Part shown: one piece after another, positions 49,612 to 61,862 of the stretch
Numbering within the stretch: the stretch's first letter is position 1
Layout of the letters: each line of letters opens with the position of its first letter
NCBI GenBank assembly: GCA_031761405.1
Contig: JASEVX010000017.1
Coordinates: 11,605,200 to 11,669,199 of the forward strand
DNA from: Serripes groenlandicus
Lineage: Eukaryota > Mollusca > Bivalvia > Cardiida > Cardiidae
Direction of reading: 5' to 3'
DNA length: 64,000 nt
The notes under the pieces: model-generated
The model's database searches: none
Told to the model about the DNA's origin: nothing
Seen by the model: only the letters and a program-made list of their open reading frames with translations
Program-made: the position numbers and the translations under genes

Positions 49612-51149
49612 GTGCGGACGCACTCTTTAACTAAATCTGAAAATAGGAGATTTGTTATGATTCAGGACATTTTACATTACTTGTCAGATAAAGATATTTA
49701 CCCTTGCCCAAGAATATATGTTCCTAGTCAATTAAGAGAAATGGTTTTAATTGCATATCATAATAAAGGACACCCTGGTGTGAATAGGATGTTTAATGCC
49801 GTGCGAAAAGCATATTACTGGCCCAATCTCTGCAAGGATATTTACACATTTGTAAAGACATGCATAGCCTGTCAAACTGTAAATCTTAAAACCATAAAAC
49901 CACCTTTACAAGATCAGATAATACCAAGCTACCCTTTTTCGAATATTTCATGTGATATCGTCGGACCGATGGCTCCCACAGCTTCGAAAGCCAAATATAT
50001 GATAGTATTTATGGATGAACTTTCTGGTTATCCTGAAATAGTTGCATCACCAACTGCGACTTCAGCAGACGTTGTTAACGCATTTTTCGAAAAGATATTC
50101 TGGAAATACGGCTCTCCTTTATCAATACTGACAGACAACAGGTCCGTTTTCACCTCTAAAATGTTCAAAGATGTTATGCAGGATTTAAATATCAAACATC
50201 GTAGAACAGTCACATATAATCCCCAGGCTAACGGAAAATGAGCGTTCGCATAAAACTTTAAATGCCATTCTATGTAAGCTTACTAGGGATAATCCGATAT
50301 TGTACTAGAACAAGCCCTCGCTGGCATCAGGTTTAATCCATCAGAATCGGCTGGACATAACCCATTTTTCATAGTATTTGGTCGAGACCCAGTACTACCT
50401 ATTGATTCACTGTAGGAAAAAGGTTACCATATGTTGGCAAAGAATTCCATAAAGAATTACTACAAAGAAATCACGAAATTTACTGTGTAATGTATTCAAA
50501 CAAATGACTAAATCAAGAAGAAGGCGTAACAGATATGCCAATAGGAAAGCCCAACAAGTAGAATTCAATGTAAATGATCCTGTCTATTACAAACATTTCC
50601 AACGCACTTCTAAGATATCTCCCCAATGGATTCCATACTATAGAGTTGTTGAATTTTATGGTTCAAAGCAATTTATACTTAAAAATCAATTAGATAACCA
50701 GATAATCAAATGCAATGTTGATCAAGTTAGAAAGGCAGAAATTGACGAGTGGACTCTTCTTTCCACTAAAACTATAAATCCAAGACCTATTCGAAATTGC
50801 AGATATGTTATTCCCCCTGAAATTGTTTCATGATAATACAGTTTCAGATAATCAAGATTTAATTCCAAAACGTAAAGTTAAAATGACAATAGTAATTGAC
50901 AAACATAAGAATAGTTCTGAGTCCTCAACCAGTCAAGAGAGCGAAGATAATATTCCACTTCGTAAGTTACAAGCACATCTTAGGCGTTTAGAATATGAGC
51001 GTATTCACGGTACAGACGGACAAAATGAGAGTGATATGTCAGTTCTTAGTGGTCAATCAATCCAATTGAATATTTCCGATCAATTGTTTACGTTTGATGA
51101 CAAGTCTTTGTCAGCTCCGTTAAGCGACATGGAGATTGACAGATGTTAG
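49612..51149 (+). pseudogene. integrase region and C-terminal tail of LTR copy 1
   Basis: 49612-50241 encodes the HHCC zinc-binding part (HNKGHPGVNR, CIACQ) and the DDE core with CDIVGP and LTDN. A TGA stop follows NGK just where the catalytic glutamate region should continue. Later frames at 50504-50833 and 50805-51149 give the C-terminal DNA-binding part (VYYKHFQR) and an acidic tail. Confidence 0.8.
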
Positions 51150-52603
51150 ATTAAGATTTTTAGTAAGATATAGGTTTATACCTATTAATTAAGGTAAATC
51201 AGTTACCTAATGAGATGTTAAATATTATTAGCGTACTAGCTATATATAATATTGTGATGGTTATTCACAAGTAAAATGGAAACGCGGTTTTATAACAAGA
51301 CTTACAGTTATACTTATGCGTAAATAAGAGTTAAATAAATAAATACATTCTTGCCTGTAATGGTTCCAAGAAAATGGTTGTGTACTAAATGCTATTGTAA
51401 GAATTTTACTTAATCTAGCATATGGAAGAAAATTCCAATCGTCTCTAGTATGAGAGAGAATCGAATTACAATTATAATGTAGGAAAGGTATACCTGTATT
51501 TAATATAATGGCCATTTGTTATCGTTTTTCAAGTTCGTTATTGGTTTAAGCGTGTTATTATTGATATATCATATTTAATGTTATCCGTTATAATGTCTAT
51601 GACAAATTGCTTACTAATAGTATCCATTGACACTCATATTTATTCTTTTGCACATTGCTGAGGTATCACTATTAATTCATTCTGTTAATTCAAGAATAAG
51701 ACATGCTATTACACCTTGCTAAGAGTCAGCTAAGAGCATTAATTCGAGTGTAAGATTCACTGCCACCTCGCAAAAGGCCGATGAAGCAGCCATTAAGATT
51801 GTTCCGGAGAAATTCCTCTTTGTCGGAAGAGTTCATCTAACCTAGAGAGCAATTCCATGATGTTTCCATTATACACATGTATTCAAAGGCACTACTACAC
51901 AGACGATAATCATATGCCACTGACGAATAACATAATCTCAACAAAAAGGATATCATTTTCAACTTTGAGAAAATGACAATACTTCTATCTCCTTATACGC
52001 TGGACTTATACCTTGATACTAATTATTAGACTGTTATTACTACAAATCAACGGAATGAATAACATCACTTCGATCAACTATATCTAAACATGTTGTGTGG
52101 ACTTCGTCATGAAAGGATACTACAACTACAACTGTTTTTGATACTACTTCTACTACTACTACTACAACTGCTGATGTTACTACTTCTACTGACGATTCGC
52201 CGTGAATAACTATAATTCCACATGAGTTCAAATTACTACGAAGTGCTAAGAAATACAAGACTGTTGGATCGATATTAATCATCGTACTGTTTGGAGAAAT
52301 ATTTATGTTGTTACCTTGTTGTATTGACTATTTCACGTTAATTTCTACATTATCATTTCCTACTTATTCAGTACAACTATGCTAATACGGTGATCATTTA
52401 ATTGTTTCTTTTAAATTGCAAATATTTAACTCACTTGAATTTGTGAATGACTACTGTTTTCAAGTACTATACATGTTTGATAAATGTGTTATTTATCAAC
52501 ATAACCATTTATTAATTTCAAATACATGTATAATTATGTTCTTATTAAGGATCTTTCTGACGAATTTCTATGTAGAATTCTTTATATAAATAACATGGTG
52601 TGG
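51150..52603 (+). other. long 3' non-coding region of LTR copy 1
   Basis: About 1.45 kb between the last gag-pol frame and the 3' LTR, conserved in copy 2 (60645-61862). Contains a degenerate (TAC)n / (ACT)n tract near 52120-52195. No env-like ORF. Confidence 0.75.
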
Positions 52604-52911
52604 TGTAAAGATGTAATCAACCAGCTTTCTCTGTGACACGGTTAGCTTTCTCTAACTGCACTGTACATTTTGACAGGCGCAATTAACCTGTCAATAAAGT
52701 TGGACATATGACCAATAATTAATGGACTAACTTCCCTAAGGCAGTAGGCTGTTAGTATTTATAGGACTGAGATCTAATGAACCTCAGTCACTTCTGTGGC
52801 CGTGTAGCTGGAGACATGTTCTTATGAGAGAACAGAGAGTGGCCGGTTTTGGGACATGTGCATCTCGTAATAAACAAGTTGAAATGTATTATGAGTTGTT
52901 ACTTTGTTACA
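52604..52911 (+). repeat. 3' LTR of copy 1
   Basis: TGTAAAGATGTAATCAAC to TTTGTTACA, 308 bp, preceded by ACATGGTGTGG. Confidence 0.85.
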
Positions 52912-52936
52912 CTATATAAATTCTACGAATACAGAC

Positions 52937-53064
52937 CTTTTCATATTTACGTGTGTATTAGCGAGAAGTTTTCCATTTTCATCTAAGAACCTCTCCGGTC
53001 GAAATACCCAAGGATCTCCCCAGACATTTTCGTCGTGGTGTATGTACCAAACGTTTGCTATCAC
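52937..53064 (-). pseudogene. P450 gene B exon 5 (open)
   Basis: 128 nt encoding the FRPERF region, with a GTCTGT donor. The LTR retrotransposon begins only 25 bp beyond the exon, inside intron 5. Confidence 0.85.
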
Positions 53065-53380
53065 CTATAGAGTAAACGCATTTCACTTGTTATGCAAGAT
53101 TAGTCTACAAACGATGACTTTCTTAAGCCTTCCCCTGATACAGACTATTTTCGACGCATTTACAGCTGGCGACTTTATTTTATAAAAGAAACACGGCAAA
53201 ACTATGTGGCAAAATTCCAATTCCAATTTTTTAGATACTTTAATATATACTTTAATTGTTTACCTGTATTCTAAAAATCAGCATATTTTAAGTTGCAAGC
53301 GCCTTTGTTTCTGTGTGTTCTTCGTCATGATTGAATTTACAAAAAGTACAAATGGTAAAACAGGTATAATTCTGATCCTG

Positions 53381-53775
53381 GCATGTCAGATGTCTATTAC
53401 ATATTGAGCAGACGTTGACATGCCAGGGTATAAAATCTGTACCGTCAAAGAAAATATAAATGTACTGATGTCAACGGTTTTATGTACTTCTTTCATACTG
53501 AATTAATGCAAGCACTCTTGATTTTTGACAATATCTTAAGAGAGCAGTTTTCGCGAATGACGGAGACAAAGAGTATACTGCATATTTGGCATGTCAGATG
53601 CCTATTACATATTGAGCATACGTTGACATGCCAGGAGAATATAAATTTACTGATGTCAACAGTTTTATGAACTTCTTTCATACTGAATTAATGCAAGCAC
53701 TCTTTATTTTTTACAAGATTTTAAGAGAGCAGTTTTCGCGAATGACGGAGACAAAGAGTATACTTTATATGTGTA
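53381..53775. repeat. amplified intron 4 repeat in P450 B
   Basis: The block GATGTCAAC-GTTTTATG to GCGAATGACGGAGACAAAGA occurs twice, each time near a GGCATGTCAGATG... GACATGCCAG hairpin. Unit A has one copy. Confidence 0.65.
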
Positions 53776-53991
53776 CAGTCTTCTCTTTGTCTTTGTTTTT
53801 CTCAAATTGCTAGTTAAGTCTGTTTATCAGCATTATTTCAAATTCAGTTTCCTGGTAGGAGAAGAAACCAGGTTGAATACTGGAGTAATTAATTTCTAAA
53901 AATATATCAAAATAAATAGTCCAATTATCAAGCTATTTAACGTTTTGTCACAGATATTTTTTAAGACTATTTAACTTTAGTCAGGCTTCAC

Positions 53992-54257
53992 CTGTGTTTT
54001 GTCTTGTATTTTGTACCCCTCAAACACCGTGTCCTGGGAGCATACATGAGGTAAAAGCACCGGTGCCGGTGTTGAGTAACGCATTGTTTCCATGAGTACG
54101 GCCTCGATAAAGTCACACTTGTGTTTATCACAGACTGATGGCTCCCGTTCTGTGCCAATCACTTTTTCGAGTTCTTCTTGGATCTTTATCTGGTACTCTG
54201 GATGATTCGTAAGGCACAACAATGCGCTTGGCAAAACAGACGATGTGGTTAGAATTC
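53992..54257 (-). pseudogene. P450 gene B exon 4 (open)
   Basis: 266 nt, same borders as gene A. The I-helix reads GILTTSS, again without the usual acid, and the K-helix reads ETMR. Confidence 0.85.
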
Positions 54258-54685
54258 CTGGCGGAAATACAGTGTATAAACGAGTTACGTTAGATGAAAA
54301 TGAGGTTTGTTGCGTTTCCAATTCGGTATCACTAAATGGTGTATTGAGACATCAAGCGCGATTGATATAAACTAATACTGGTGATACAGATAGGTCTAGA
54401 CATAATAATTATGATTGTCAATTATCTCAGCAGGGGATACATTGGATGCACGACAGTAAATCTCGTTCCTTCTGAGACTGAACGTATGATGGTTGGTGGG
54501 AGTTTAAGGCTGTTTTCAATGGTATTTCAGTTATATGAAAGCGACAAATTTACGTAAAAAGTGTTTCTTAGTTGTTTGCACAGCTGTATTTCATACAACA
54601 TACTTCTCAGCAAACTATCCACCTTCCCAGATACAGTTCAGCCTATAGGTAGAAAACGAATGACGCTACTCACGATGACTAGCGC

Positions 54686-54766
54686 GAATGAATGAATGAA
54701 TGGTCGAGCCGAGGTTCGCACTCAACTCCCCTGAATTGAAAGCCAGCGTCTTAACCGACATTAACA
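54686..54766 (-). mobile_element. tRNA-like SINE remnant (unit B)
   Basis: Counterpart of 25455-25532 in P450 intron 3, with the same weak A and B boxes. Confidence 0.5.
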
Positions 54767-55063
54767 TTCACTGTTCGCATATACCATCAGACACAAGTAA
54801 ATACTCAAACTTACGGCATCAAAGAAAAAGGTCAGTCAAGGCAAGTCAAGCACTGCTGAATCAATGAAAATATACTTTTAATTCTTTGCATTTCGGAATA
54901 GTTTAATATTTCTTTCTGAAAGGGTCTAGAAATCGTCTAGAAAGCGATTACTATAGTGTTAAACCCAATACGTTTACTATATTTTATGTCAAGTGATTTT
55001 ATGATACCATGATCAGGGTCAATATTCAATGGATCATAATTTAATGCGACCTTAGGGCATAAT

Positions 55064-55275
55064 TTGAGCCGTTCCAAGAGAAAACCAACAGTATGGACTC
55101 TGCGTAGTGTATTGACTAAGATCAGCATGCGCAGTTCGCGCAGGCTAATCCGAGCCGACACATTCCGTCTCAGGGGGATATAGGTATAGAGTAATGATTC
55201 CTGAAACAGAAAGTCCACAGGAGGCGAGACGTGTCCGGGTTAGCCCGCGCGGCATGCTTAGGTCGATACTTTGTT
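55064..55275. mobile_element. MITE-like inverted-repeat element, copy 7 (truncated)
   Basis: Counterpart of copy 3: TTGAGCCGTTCCAAGAGAAA at the left; the right end stops at TTGTTGGTTTA. Truncated in both units, so the damage predates the duplication. Confidence 0.7.
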
Positions 55276-55479
55276 GGTTTAAAGTATAACAAAAAACAAT
55301 TATATAAGAGAGAGATAAGACTATCAAAATAGTATGAATGAGTCGATGGTGTCAGGATAAACTGAAAAAATGTTAGAATCAGCGTTAAAACAACATACAA
55401 ACAAGCAAACAAATAAGAATAAGACCGAGAAATACTGACTTCAACATGTTCTATACATCGCCAACACTATATTTCTTAC

Positions 55480-55618
55480 CAGCCACGAGTATGTCAAGTA
55501 GGTTTGCCTTAATCACTTCATCGGAGAGCAATGGTTCTTTTCCTTCTTCTATCTCTATCCGTTGTTCGGCTTAATACCAGTCTATAAGGCCCCGACCAGT
55601 ACCGGGGCTTCTTTATTC
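55480..55618 (-). pseudogene. P450 gene B exon 3 (two stops)
   Basis: Same length as gene A's exon (139 nt). Its second codon is TAA where A has TCA, and its fourteenth is TAA where A encodes Leu of WYL. Confidence 0.85.
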
Positions 55619-55650
55619 CTGTGTGAATACAGAATGAAATAGTGTTACGT

Positions 55651-55713
55651 GTACCGAGACCTTCGCGGAGTTAAGCCACCGCAGGTCACCCATCCAGGTA
55701 CTTGCCGAGATGT
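55651..55713 (-). repeat. 5S rRNA-derived fragment beside P450 B exon 3
   Basis: Same block as 26419-26480, minus strand GGCAAGTACCTGGATGGGTG, about 35 bp upstream of exon 3 in transcription direction. Confidence 0.55.
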
Positions 55714-55799
55714 ACATTACCTAACTTTAAAAGTCAACCACTCTACATGTACTAAGGTCAATATAAAAATCAGCCTCTACAACAAGGCAGTAAGAGTGG

Positions 55800-56215
55800 T
55801 AGTTGTACCTATACCCATTTCCCGTTACATGTGTCCCTCTTTTCTGTTGACGTCGACTAGAAGTTACACTATAAAAGCCGGTTTCTACAGCAATGCTACA
55901 GAAGAGGTATTTGTAACTATACCCCATTTCCCGTTACATGTGTCCCTCTTTTCTGTTGACGTCGACTAAAAGTTACACTGTAAATGCCGGTTTCTACAGC
56001 AAGGCTACAGTAGAGGTATTTGTAACTATACCCCCTTTCCCGTTACATGTCTCTCTCTTTTCTGTTGACGTCGACTAAATGCAGGTTTCTACAGCAAGGC
56101 TACAGTAGAGGTATGTGTAACTATACCCCATTTCCCGTTACATGTGTCCCTCTTTTCTGTTGACGTCGACTCTACAGCAAGGCTACAGTAGGGGTATTTG
56201 TAACTATACCCCATT
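55800..56215. repeat. ~110-bp tandem array in P450 B intron 2, four to five copies
   Basis: CCCGTTACATGTGTCCCTCT recurs near 55821, 55930, 56040 and 56138, each with GTTGACGTCGACT and CTACAGCAAGGCTACAGTAG. Expanded relative to unit A. Confidence 0.85.
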
Positions 56216-56491
56216 TCCACTTGATTAGGATAATGTTCAGTGACCATCAACACTCTGAACCCAAATGTCAGGAGCAGAGCTTTGAGAAAAACCCGCTTTA
56301 AATCATTTGCGATTATTGAAGATCTACACTGCCTTCGCTATTGCACAGTTATATAAAGATCTGCAGTGCGTTCGCTATTACACACATATATGAAGATCTG
56401 CATCGCGTTTGCTATTCAAATGCATTACACATTATAATTACATCACATAACTAGGCAACAAATCCAACATGTTTGACACATTTTTACTTAC

Positions 56492-56674
56492 CTTAACTTT
56501 GTAAAACATTTTCTCCAGTATTTTCTCTCTTTTTAACATTTATAAAGGTGTATGACGCATAAAGGGGAACTTTCGCAAAAGCATGTCATTGACCGGGCTT
56601 GCAAGATAGTCTTGGCTAGAAATGAAATCGAAATAATCCATTTTATCCTCCTCTGTTGCAACATCCCCAGTCAG
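56492..56674 (-). pseudogene. P450 gene B exon 2 (stop and deletion)
   Basis: 183 nt against 204 in gene A. The lost stretch lies after HTPL and leaves a TAA at the join. Splice sites are kept. Confidence 0.85.
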
Positions 56675-56822
56675 CTGAAATAAACATGAGACGCAATTGG
56701 CGAAAAGGGGTCTGATTGAATCTACGAACAGGGTGGATTCAAGTGAGTTTATCTAATTGGTCATTCTCATCAGTCTTCACCGTCCAACTACCATTGTGCC
56801 ATTGTTTAAACCTTTTTCAAAT

Positions 56823-57011
56823 TTGCATCGATTGAGCAACAACCGCTCAAGTTATATTAATCACACTCGATGCCTGCTTCCTGGATACCTAACAAGTTAT
56901 CCTGCCAGTTGTGTGGACAAAATCCCAAAGGCAGAACGCGCTCATCAAGGGATTCGAACCTCTGATAATTGGCAACAAGTGGCCAATACTCTACCACTGC
57001 ATTCCACACAA
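56823..57011 (-). mobile_element. tRNA-derived SINE, copy 3
   Basis: Counterpart of 28386-28595 in P450 intron 1. B box complement AAGGGATTCGAACC is present. It follows a single 31-bp unit of the minisatellite. Confidence 0.75.
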
Positions 57012-57386
57012 CGGTCATAGATGTTACTTCTACAGAAACAAAACAACCTTATGAATCCCATTCAACTTGCAGCCGCATTCTGACGTACCTCCATCAGACG
57101 ACTATTGAGAACGTTGTGGCAAAAGGATGAAATGCTCATGGTGAGCATGGTCTCTCTTTGGTACAATGATTTACAACTTTATATGTCTAGACAGGGACGT
57201 CCCTGGTCTGGGTTATCAATTAGTACATGAGGGGGAATGTGTTCTCACCACCGGATTAACACCCGATACCTGCATACAAATTCAAGTGGCCTGACCTCAA
57301 ACCTTTCCTGTATCCTTACAAATTAGTTGGAAGCAATATAACCCTGTTCCTATAACTATGAACTGACTATAAACATCACTACATAC

Positions 57387-57681
57387 TGTAAAGATGTAAT
57401 CCAATAGCTTTATCTGTGACACGGTTAGCTTTCTCTAACTGCACTGTATAGTTAACCTGTCCATAAAGTTGGACATCTGACCAATAATTAATGGACTAAC
57501 TTACCTAAGGCAGTTATACATTCAGTATTTATAGCCACTGAAATCTTAGGAGAGTAGTCACTTCTGGTGGCCGGTGTCTGGGACATAGACGTATGAGAGA
57601 GCCATTGTTTGGCCGGTTTTGGGACATGTGCATCTCGTAATAAACAAGTTGAAATGTATTATGAGTTGTTACTTTGTTACA
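57387..57681 (+). repeat. 5' LTR of copy 2
   Basis: 295 bp, TGTAAAGATGTAATCC to TTTGTTACA, followed by ATTTGGCGCCGATGACC, a primer-binding-site candidate. Confidence 0.85.
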
Positions 57682-57799
57682 TAACCCCGTATTTGGCGCC
57701 GATGACCTAGGACTTGGAGAAGTGCTACCTATACATTATGAAGAAGGCACGGGTGAGTGAATCATTTTTACACTTTGAAGATTTGTTTCAGTCTGACAT

Positions 57800-59066
57800 A
57801 TGGCAGGTTGTGAATTGGCATTTTCTATTCAAAAATTAACAGAACAACTAACAAATTATAGTTTAAATGAATTGTCAATTGAAATATCAGTTTCCGATGG
57901 AGATACATCAAAATTTGAGATACCACCAATTTTGGCATTCAGATATAGTACAGGTCACGTTTCTGATTACATTTTGCGAATTTTGACTATAACTCCTACA
58001 CCAAATTGGCAACAATTAAAGACAGCACTATGTGAACGTTTTTCAGAGATAACAGACAGTCATATTCAGTTTTCAAAGTTAAGCAATATTACACAATTCG
58101 AATCAGAAAACATCCAAGCATTTGCAGAAATGATTTTGAGTCTGTGTGAAAAATCTTAAAAGGGTTTTGAACAACATACTGCTTTAATTAATCACCAAAC
58201 TGTATGTATTTTCATTAATGGTTTATATAATGATAATTTGAGACAGACTTTGATCAGAGCCAATCCAATTAAATTTCAGCAAGCTGTATATTTAGCTTCA
58301 CAAGAAATATCAATTCGAAAACGCTGTGAACTTAGAAATAAGGATTTTCAGTCCTCGCGTAACCATTTACGCCGCGGAAGTTTTTGCACTTTTTGTATGT
58401 TTCAGGACATGAATATAATCATTGTAGGAAAAGGCGTGGACAAATAAATTCAGTCAAGTACAAATTTGATAGGCAACATACTAATTTGAACTATAAAAGA
58501 CAAAACCCACACATATTCAGTGTTGGTGTTGTGGGCGTGTCGGACATATACGTGCAAGATGTGTCGAATATTTACGGTTAAACCCTTTACACCCTTTTTT
58601 TCCAAAATATCGGAAACCTCGTGCTTGTCTCGGAGTCTCAGACACAAGAAAAATAGGAAATAATGCATTTAATTCTCATTCAGATAACAAAGAAATACCA
58701 AATTCTTGTGTTTTCAAGATAGGTAATATCCCTCTGATATTTCTGATCGATACGGGAGCGTCCTTCTCTTTAATTCATAAACGCATTTTTAAATCCTTAA
58801 AGCAGTCAGTTAACTTAGAAAAATCTTCAATTTCATTACAATCTGCCTCTGGCGATGCAATAAAGGTGTTAGGTACAGCTAATTTAGATGTCAAAATTAA
58901 TTCACTAACGATCAACCATACCTTCATTATAGTTGATAATCTTTCTAGAAATGATATTATAGGCAAGGATTTCTTATCTGCAAATTCCTGTCGAATATAT
59001 TTTGATTTAAATTGCATTAAAATCAATCTGACTAAAGCACACGATCTGACCAAATGTAAGATCTAA
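57800..59066 (+). pseudogene. gag-protease region of LTR copy 2
   Basis: 57800-58159 encodes an open gag N-terminus (MAGCELAFSIQKL) and capsid-like segment to a TAA. Further frames at 58238-58581 follow, with the zinc-knuckle region damaged (a Cys position lost near 58530). The protease region (LIDTGAS near 58745-58765) is open on the plus strand and reaches the inserted segment. Confidence 0.75.
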
Positions 59067-59553
59067 TGGCGATCCATTCGAATTCATCTTCTTGTTTTAT
59101 CGGATTTCCAATTCGCTATTTTTAGATCCACCAAGCTATTTTATTTGAAGCAATCAGAGGACTCGTTTCAACAAACGTTTGGCTTAACCTTCAAAATAGG
59201 GTCAATTGACGAAGTTTAGCAAATTTAAAATAAACCATTTTAAAACCAGAGCAAAGAACACTTTTCGATGCTGTATGGTCAGGGAAAGACTGTTTCAGTG
59301 TTTTGCCTCATTTCCGCATTTGTAGCCATGATGCGGTCGTCATAAGAACTATACATACGTGTAAATCACTATGCGAAAATTGGGATCCAATGCTAAATAT
59401 AGATTTATTTGGTAAATATAGACTTTTACCTTCACTTTCAAAAACGTGAAATCAAGGTTCTGATTGGCAGGCGGAAAGGTCGTCTGAACGTGACCCTCTA
59501 TCAGTTGTCTTCAGATCCTATGCGTAGCGTTAATAGGAGATGATTTTAATGAG
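59024..59553. other. 530-bp insertion inside LTR copy 2 flanked by a 13-bp direct repeat
   Basis: ATTGCATTAAAAT stands at 59011-59023 and again at 59554-59566, while copy 1 has it once. The intervening 530 bp are absent from copy 1. The insert has no terminal inverted repeats, poly-A tail or ORF of note. The 13-bp duplication suits retroposition or a templated repair event. Origin not recognised. Confidence 0.8.
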
Positions 59554-59585
59554 ATTGCATTAAAATTAAAGATACTTATGTCTCT

Positions 59586-60644
59586 ATGCAAGATGATCGT
59601 TGTATAGCCTCTATTGTGCGACTTACCAAAACAGTACAATTAAAACCTATGACTACATACAAATTGCCAGGAAAACTAAAACAAAATTCCAGTATTTCTA
59701 ATGAAGGAAATTATGAAAATTCAAGTATAGAGAATTGCTACCTTAATACAGAATCACATATAAAGCTTTCAAATGATTTAGTGACAGTTACTAATTACCG
59801 TAGAGTATCAATTATAATATCAAACTTGTCAAACAAAATTGTAAAACTTCGTCGAGCGTGTGTTATGGGTAAATTACATCAAATAGATAAGGAATATGAC
59901 ATTTCATTGATTGATCGGCCGCAAGTACCGCATAGTTCATCGCAAAATATCTCTTCAGTCGAGTTCGTCAATGAAAATGTTAATGTTCCAAATATACATA
60001 AAGACAGGTTAAATACATTAATTTTAAGTTATAATGATGTATTTTCAAAAAATGAATTTGATCTAGGAAGGTATCCATATGGCTCTGTTGCTATAGAGAC
60101 CAAAACAGATCAAGTGATTAGGCAAAGACCTTATCGAATTCCATTCAGCGAAATAGAACATTTTAAACAAAAAATTAATAATATGCTCAAAGCAAATATC
60201 ATACGTCATTCACACTCAGAATTCAATAATCCGTGTATTTTGGTGAACAAAAAAGATGGTACCAAGCGTCTTGTAATCGATTTCAGAAAAACAAACCTAA
60301 TTATTAAGACTACAGCTTATCCACTGCCTCGTATCGAAGACATTTTAGCGTCCTTAAATGGAGCAAAATATTTTACTTGTCTAGATCTTTCGAATTCGTA
60401 TCACCAAATACCAATCAAACAAGAAGATCAGGGGAAAACTTCATTTTCCACTCCATTTGGATTTTTTGAGTGGACAGTTCTACCACAAGGTTTAAATATT
60501 TCAGCGGGAAAGTTCCAATCAATCATGTCCTCTGTTATAAAAGGATGTGAAGAATGTTCGGTTGTTTATTTGGACGATTTCCTTTTTCTAGAAGAACATT
60601 TTAGTCATATAGAAGAAACATTTAGGCGAATGAGAGCTAATTAA
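59586..60644 (+). pseudogene. 5' half of the reverse transcriptase region of LTR copy 2
   Basis: 352 codons open from the linker through LVIDFRKTNL, FTCLDLSNSYHQIPI and the catalytic YLDD (near 60568-60579), where copy 1 is frameshifted. A small deletion after the YLDD and a stop at the large-deletion junction end the frame. Confidence 0.85.
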
Positions 60645-61862
60645 TCTAGCATATGGAAGAAAATTCCAATCGTCTCTAGTATGAGAGAGAATTGAATTAC
60701 AATTATAATGTAGGAAAGGTATACCTGTATATAATATAATGTCCATTTGTTATCGTTTTTCAAGTTCGTTATTGGTTTAAGCGTGTTATTATTGATATAT
60801 CATATTTAATTGTATCCGTTATAATGTCTATGACAAATTGCTTACTACTAGTATTAATTGACACTCATATTTATTCTTTTGCACATTGCTGAGGTATCAC
60901 TATTAATTCATTCTGTTAATTCAAGAATAAGACATGCTATTACACCTTGCTAAGAGTCAGCTAAGAGCACTAATTCGAGTGTAAGATTCACTGCCACCTC
61001 GCAGAAGGCCGATGAAGCAGCCATTAAGATTGTTCTGGAGAAATTCCCTTTTGTCGGAAGAGTTCATCTAACCTAGTGATCCATTCCATGATGTTTCCAT
61101 TATACACATGTATTCAAAGGCACTACTACACAGACAATAAACATATGCCACTGACGAATAACATAGTCTCAACAAAAAAGATATCATTTTCAACTTTTAG
61201 ACAATGACCATACTTCTATCTCCTTATACGCTGGACTTATACCTTGATACTACCTATTAGACTGTTATTACTACTAATCAACGGAATGAATAACATCACT
61301 TCAATCAACTATATCTAAACATATTGTGTGGACTTCGTCATAAAAGGATACTACACTACAACAACTACTACTACTACTGATACTACTACTACTACAACGA
61401 CTGATCTGCTACTTCTACAGACGATTCGCCGTAAATAACTATAATTCCACATGAGTTCAAATTACTCTGGATTCTACGAATTGATAAAAAATACAAGACT
61501 GTTGGATCGATATTAATCATCGTACTTTTTTGAGAAATATTTATATTGTTACCTTGTTGTATTGACTATTTCACGTTCCTTTCTACATTATTATTTCCTA
61601 CTTATTCAGTACAACTATGTTAATACGGTGTTCATTTAATTCTTTCTTTTAAATTGCAAATATTCAATTCACTTGAATTTGTGAATGACTACTGTTTTCA
61701 AGTACTATACATGTTTGATAAATTTGTTATTTATCAACATAACCATTTATTAATTCCAAATACATGTATATGTTCTTATTAAGGATTGGTCGTCACTGCA
61801 AGGTCTTAGATCTTTCTAACGAATTTCTATGTAGAATTCTTTATATAATAAACATGGAAAGG
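60645..61862 (+). other. 3' non-coding region of LTR copy 2
   Basis: Resumes at the equivalent of 51411 in copy 1. Contains a (TAC)n-like tract near 61358-61400. No ORF of note. Confidence 0.75.

Larger units (their letters stand above)
46117..52911 (+). mobile_element. Gypsy-type LTR retrotransposon, copy 1, in P450 B intron 5
   Basis: LTRs at 46117-46403 (5' end trimmed) and 52604-52911 bracket gag, protease, reverse transcriptase, RNase H and integrase regions in Gypsy order. Several frames are broken (listed below), so it is defective. The LTRs differ at about half a dozen places by eye, implying a fairly young insertion. A tRNA primer site candidate (TTGGCGCCGA) follows the 5' LTR by about 10 nt. 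Relative to unit A, the left junction lost about 15 bp of host sequence and the first ~21 bp of the LTR. The element runs antisense to the P450 gene. Confidence 0.9.

Noticed and set aside
50028..50213. Reverse-strand ORFs within the LTR elements (also 58450-58668 and 58775-59053)
   Set aside because: Antisense shadows of integrase, gag and protease regions.
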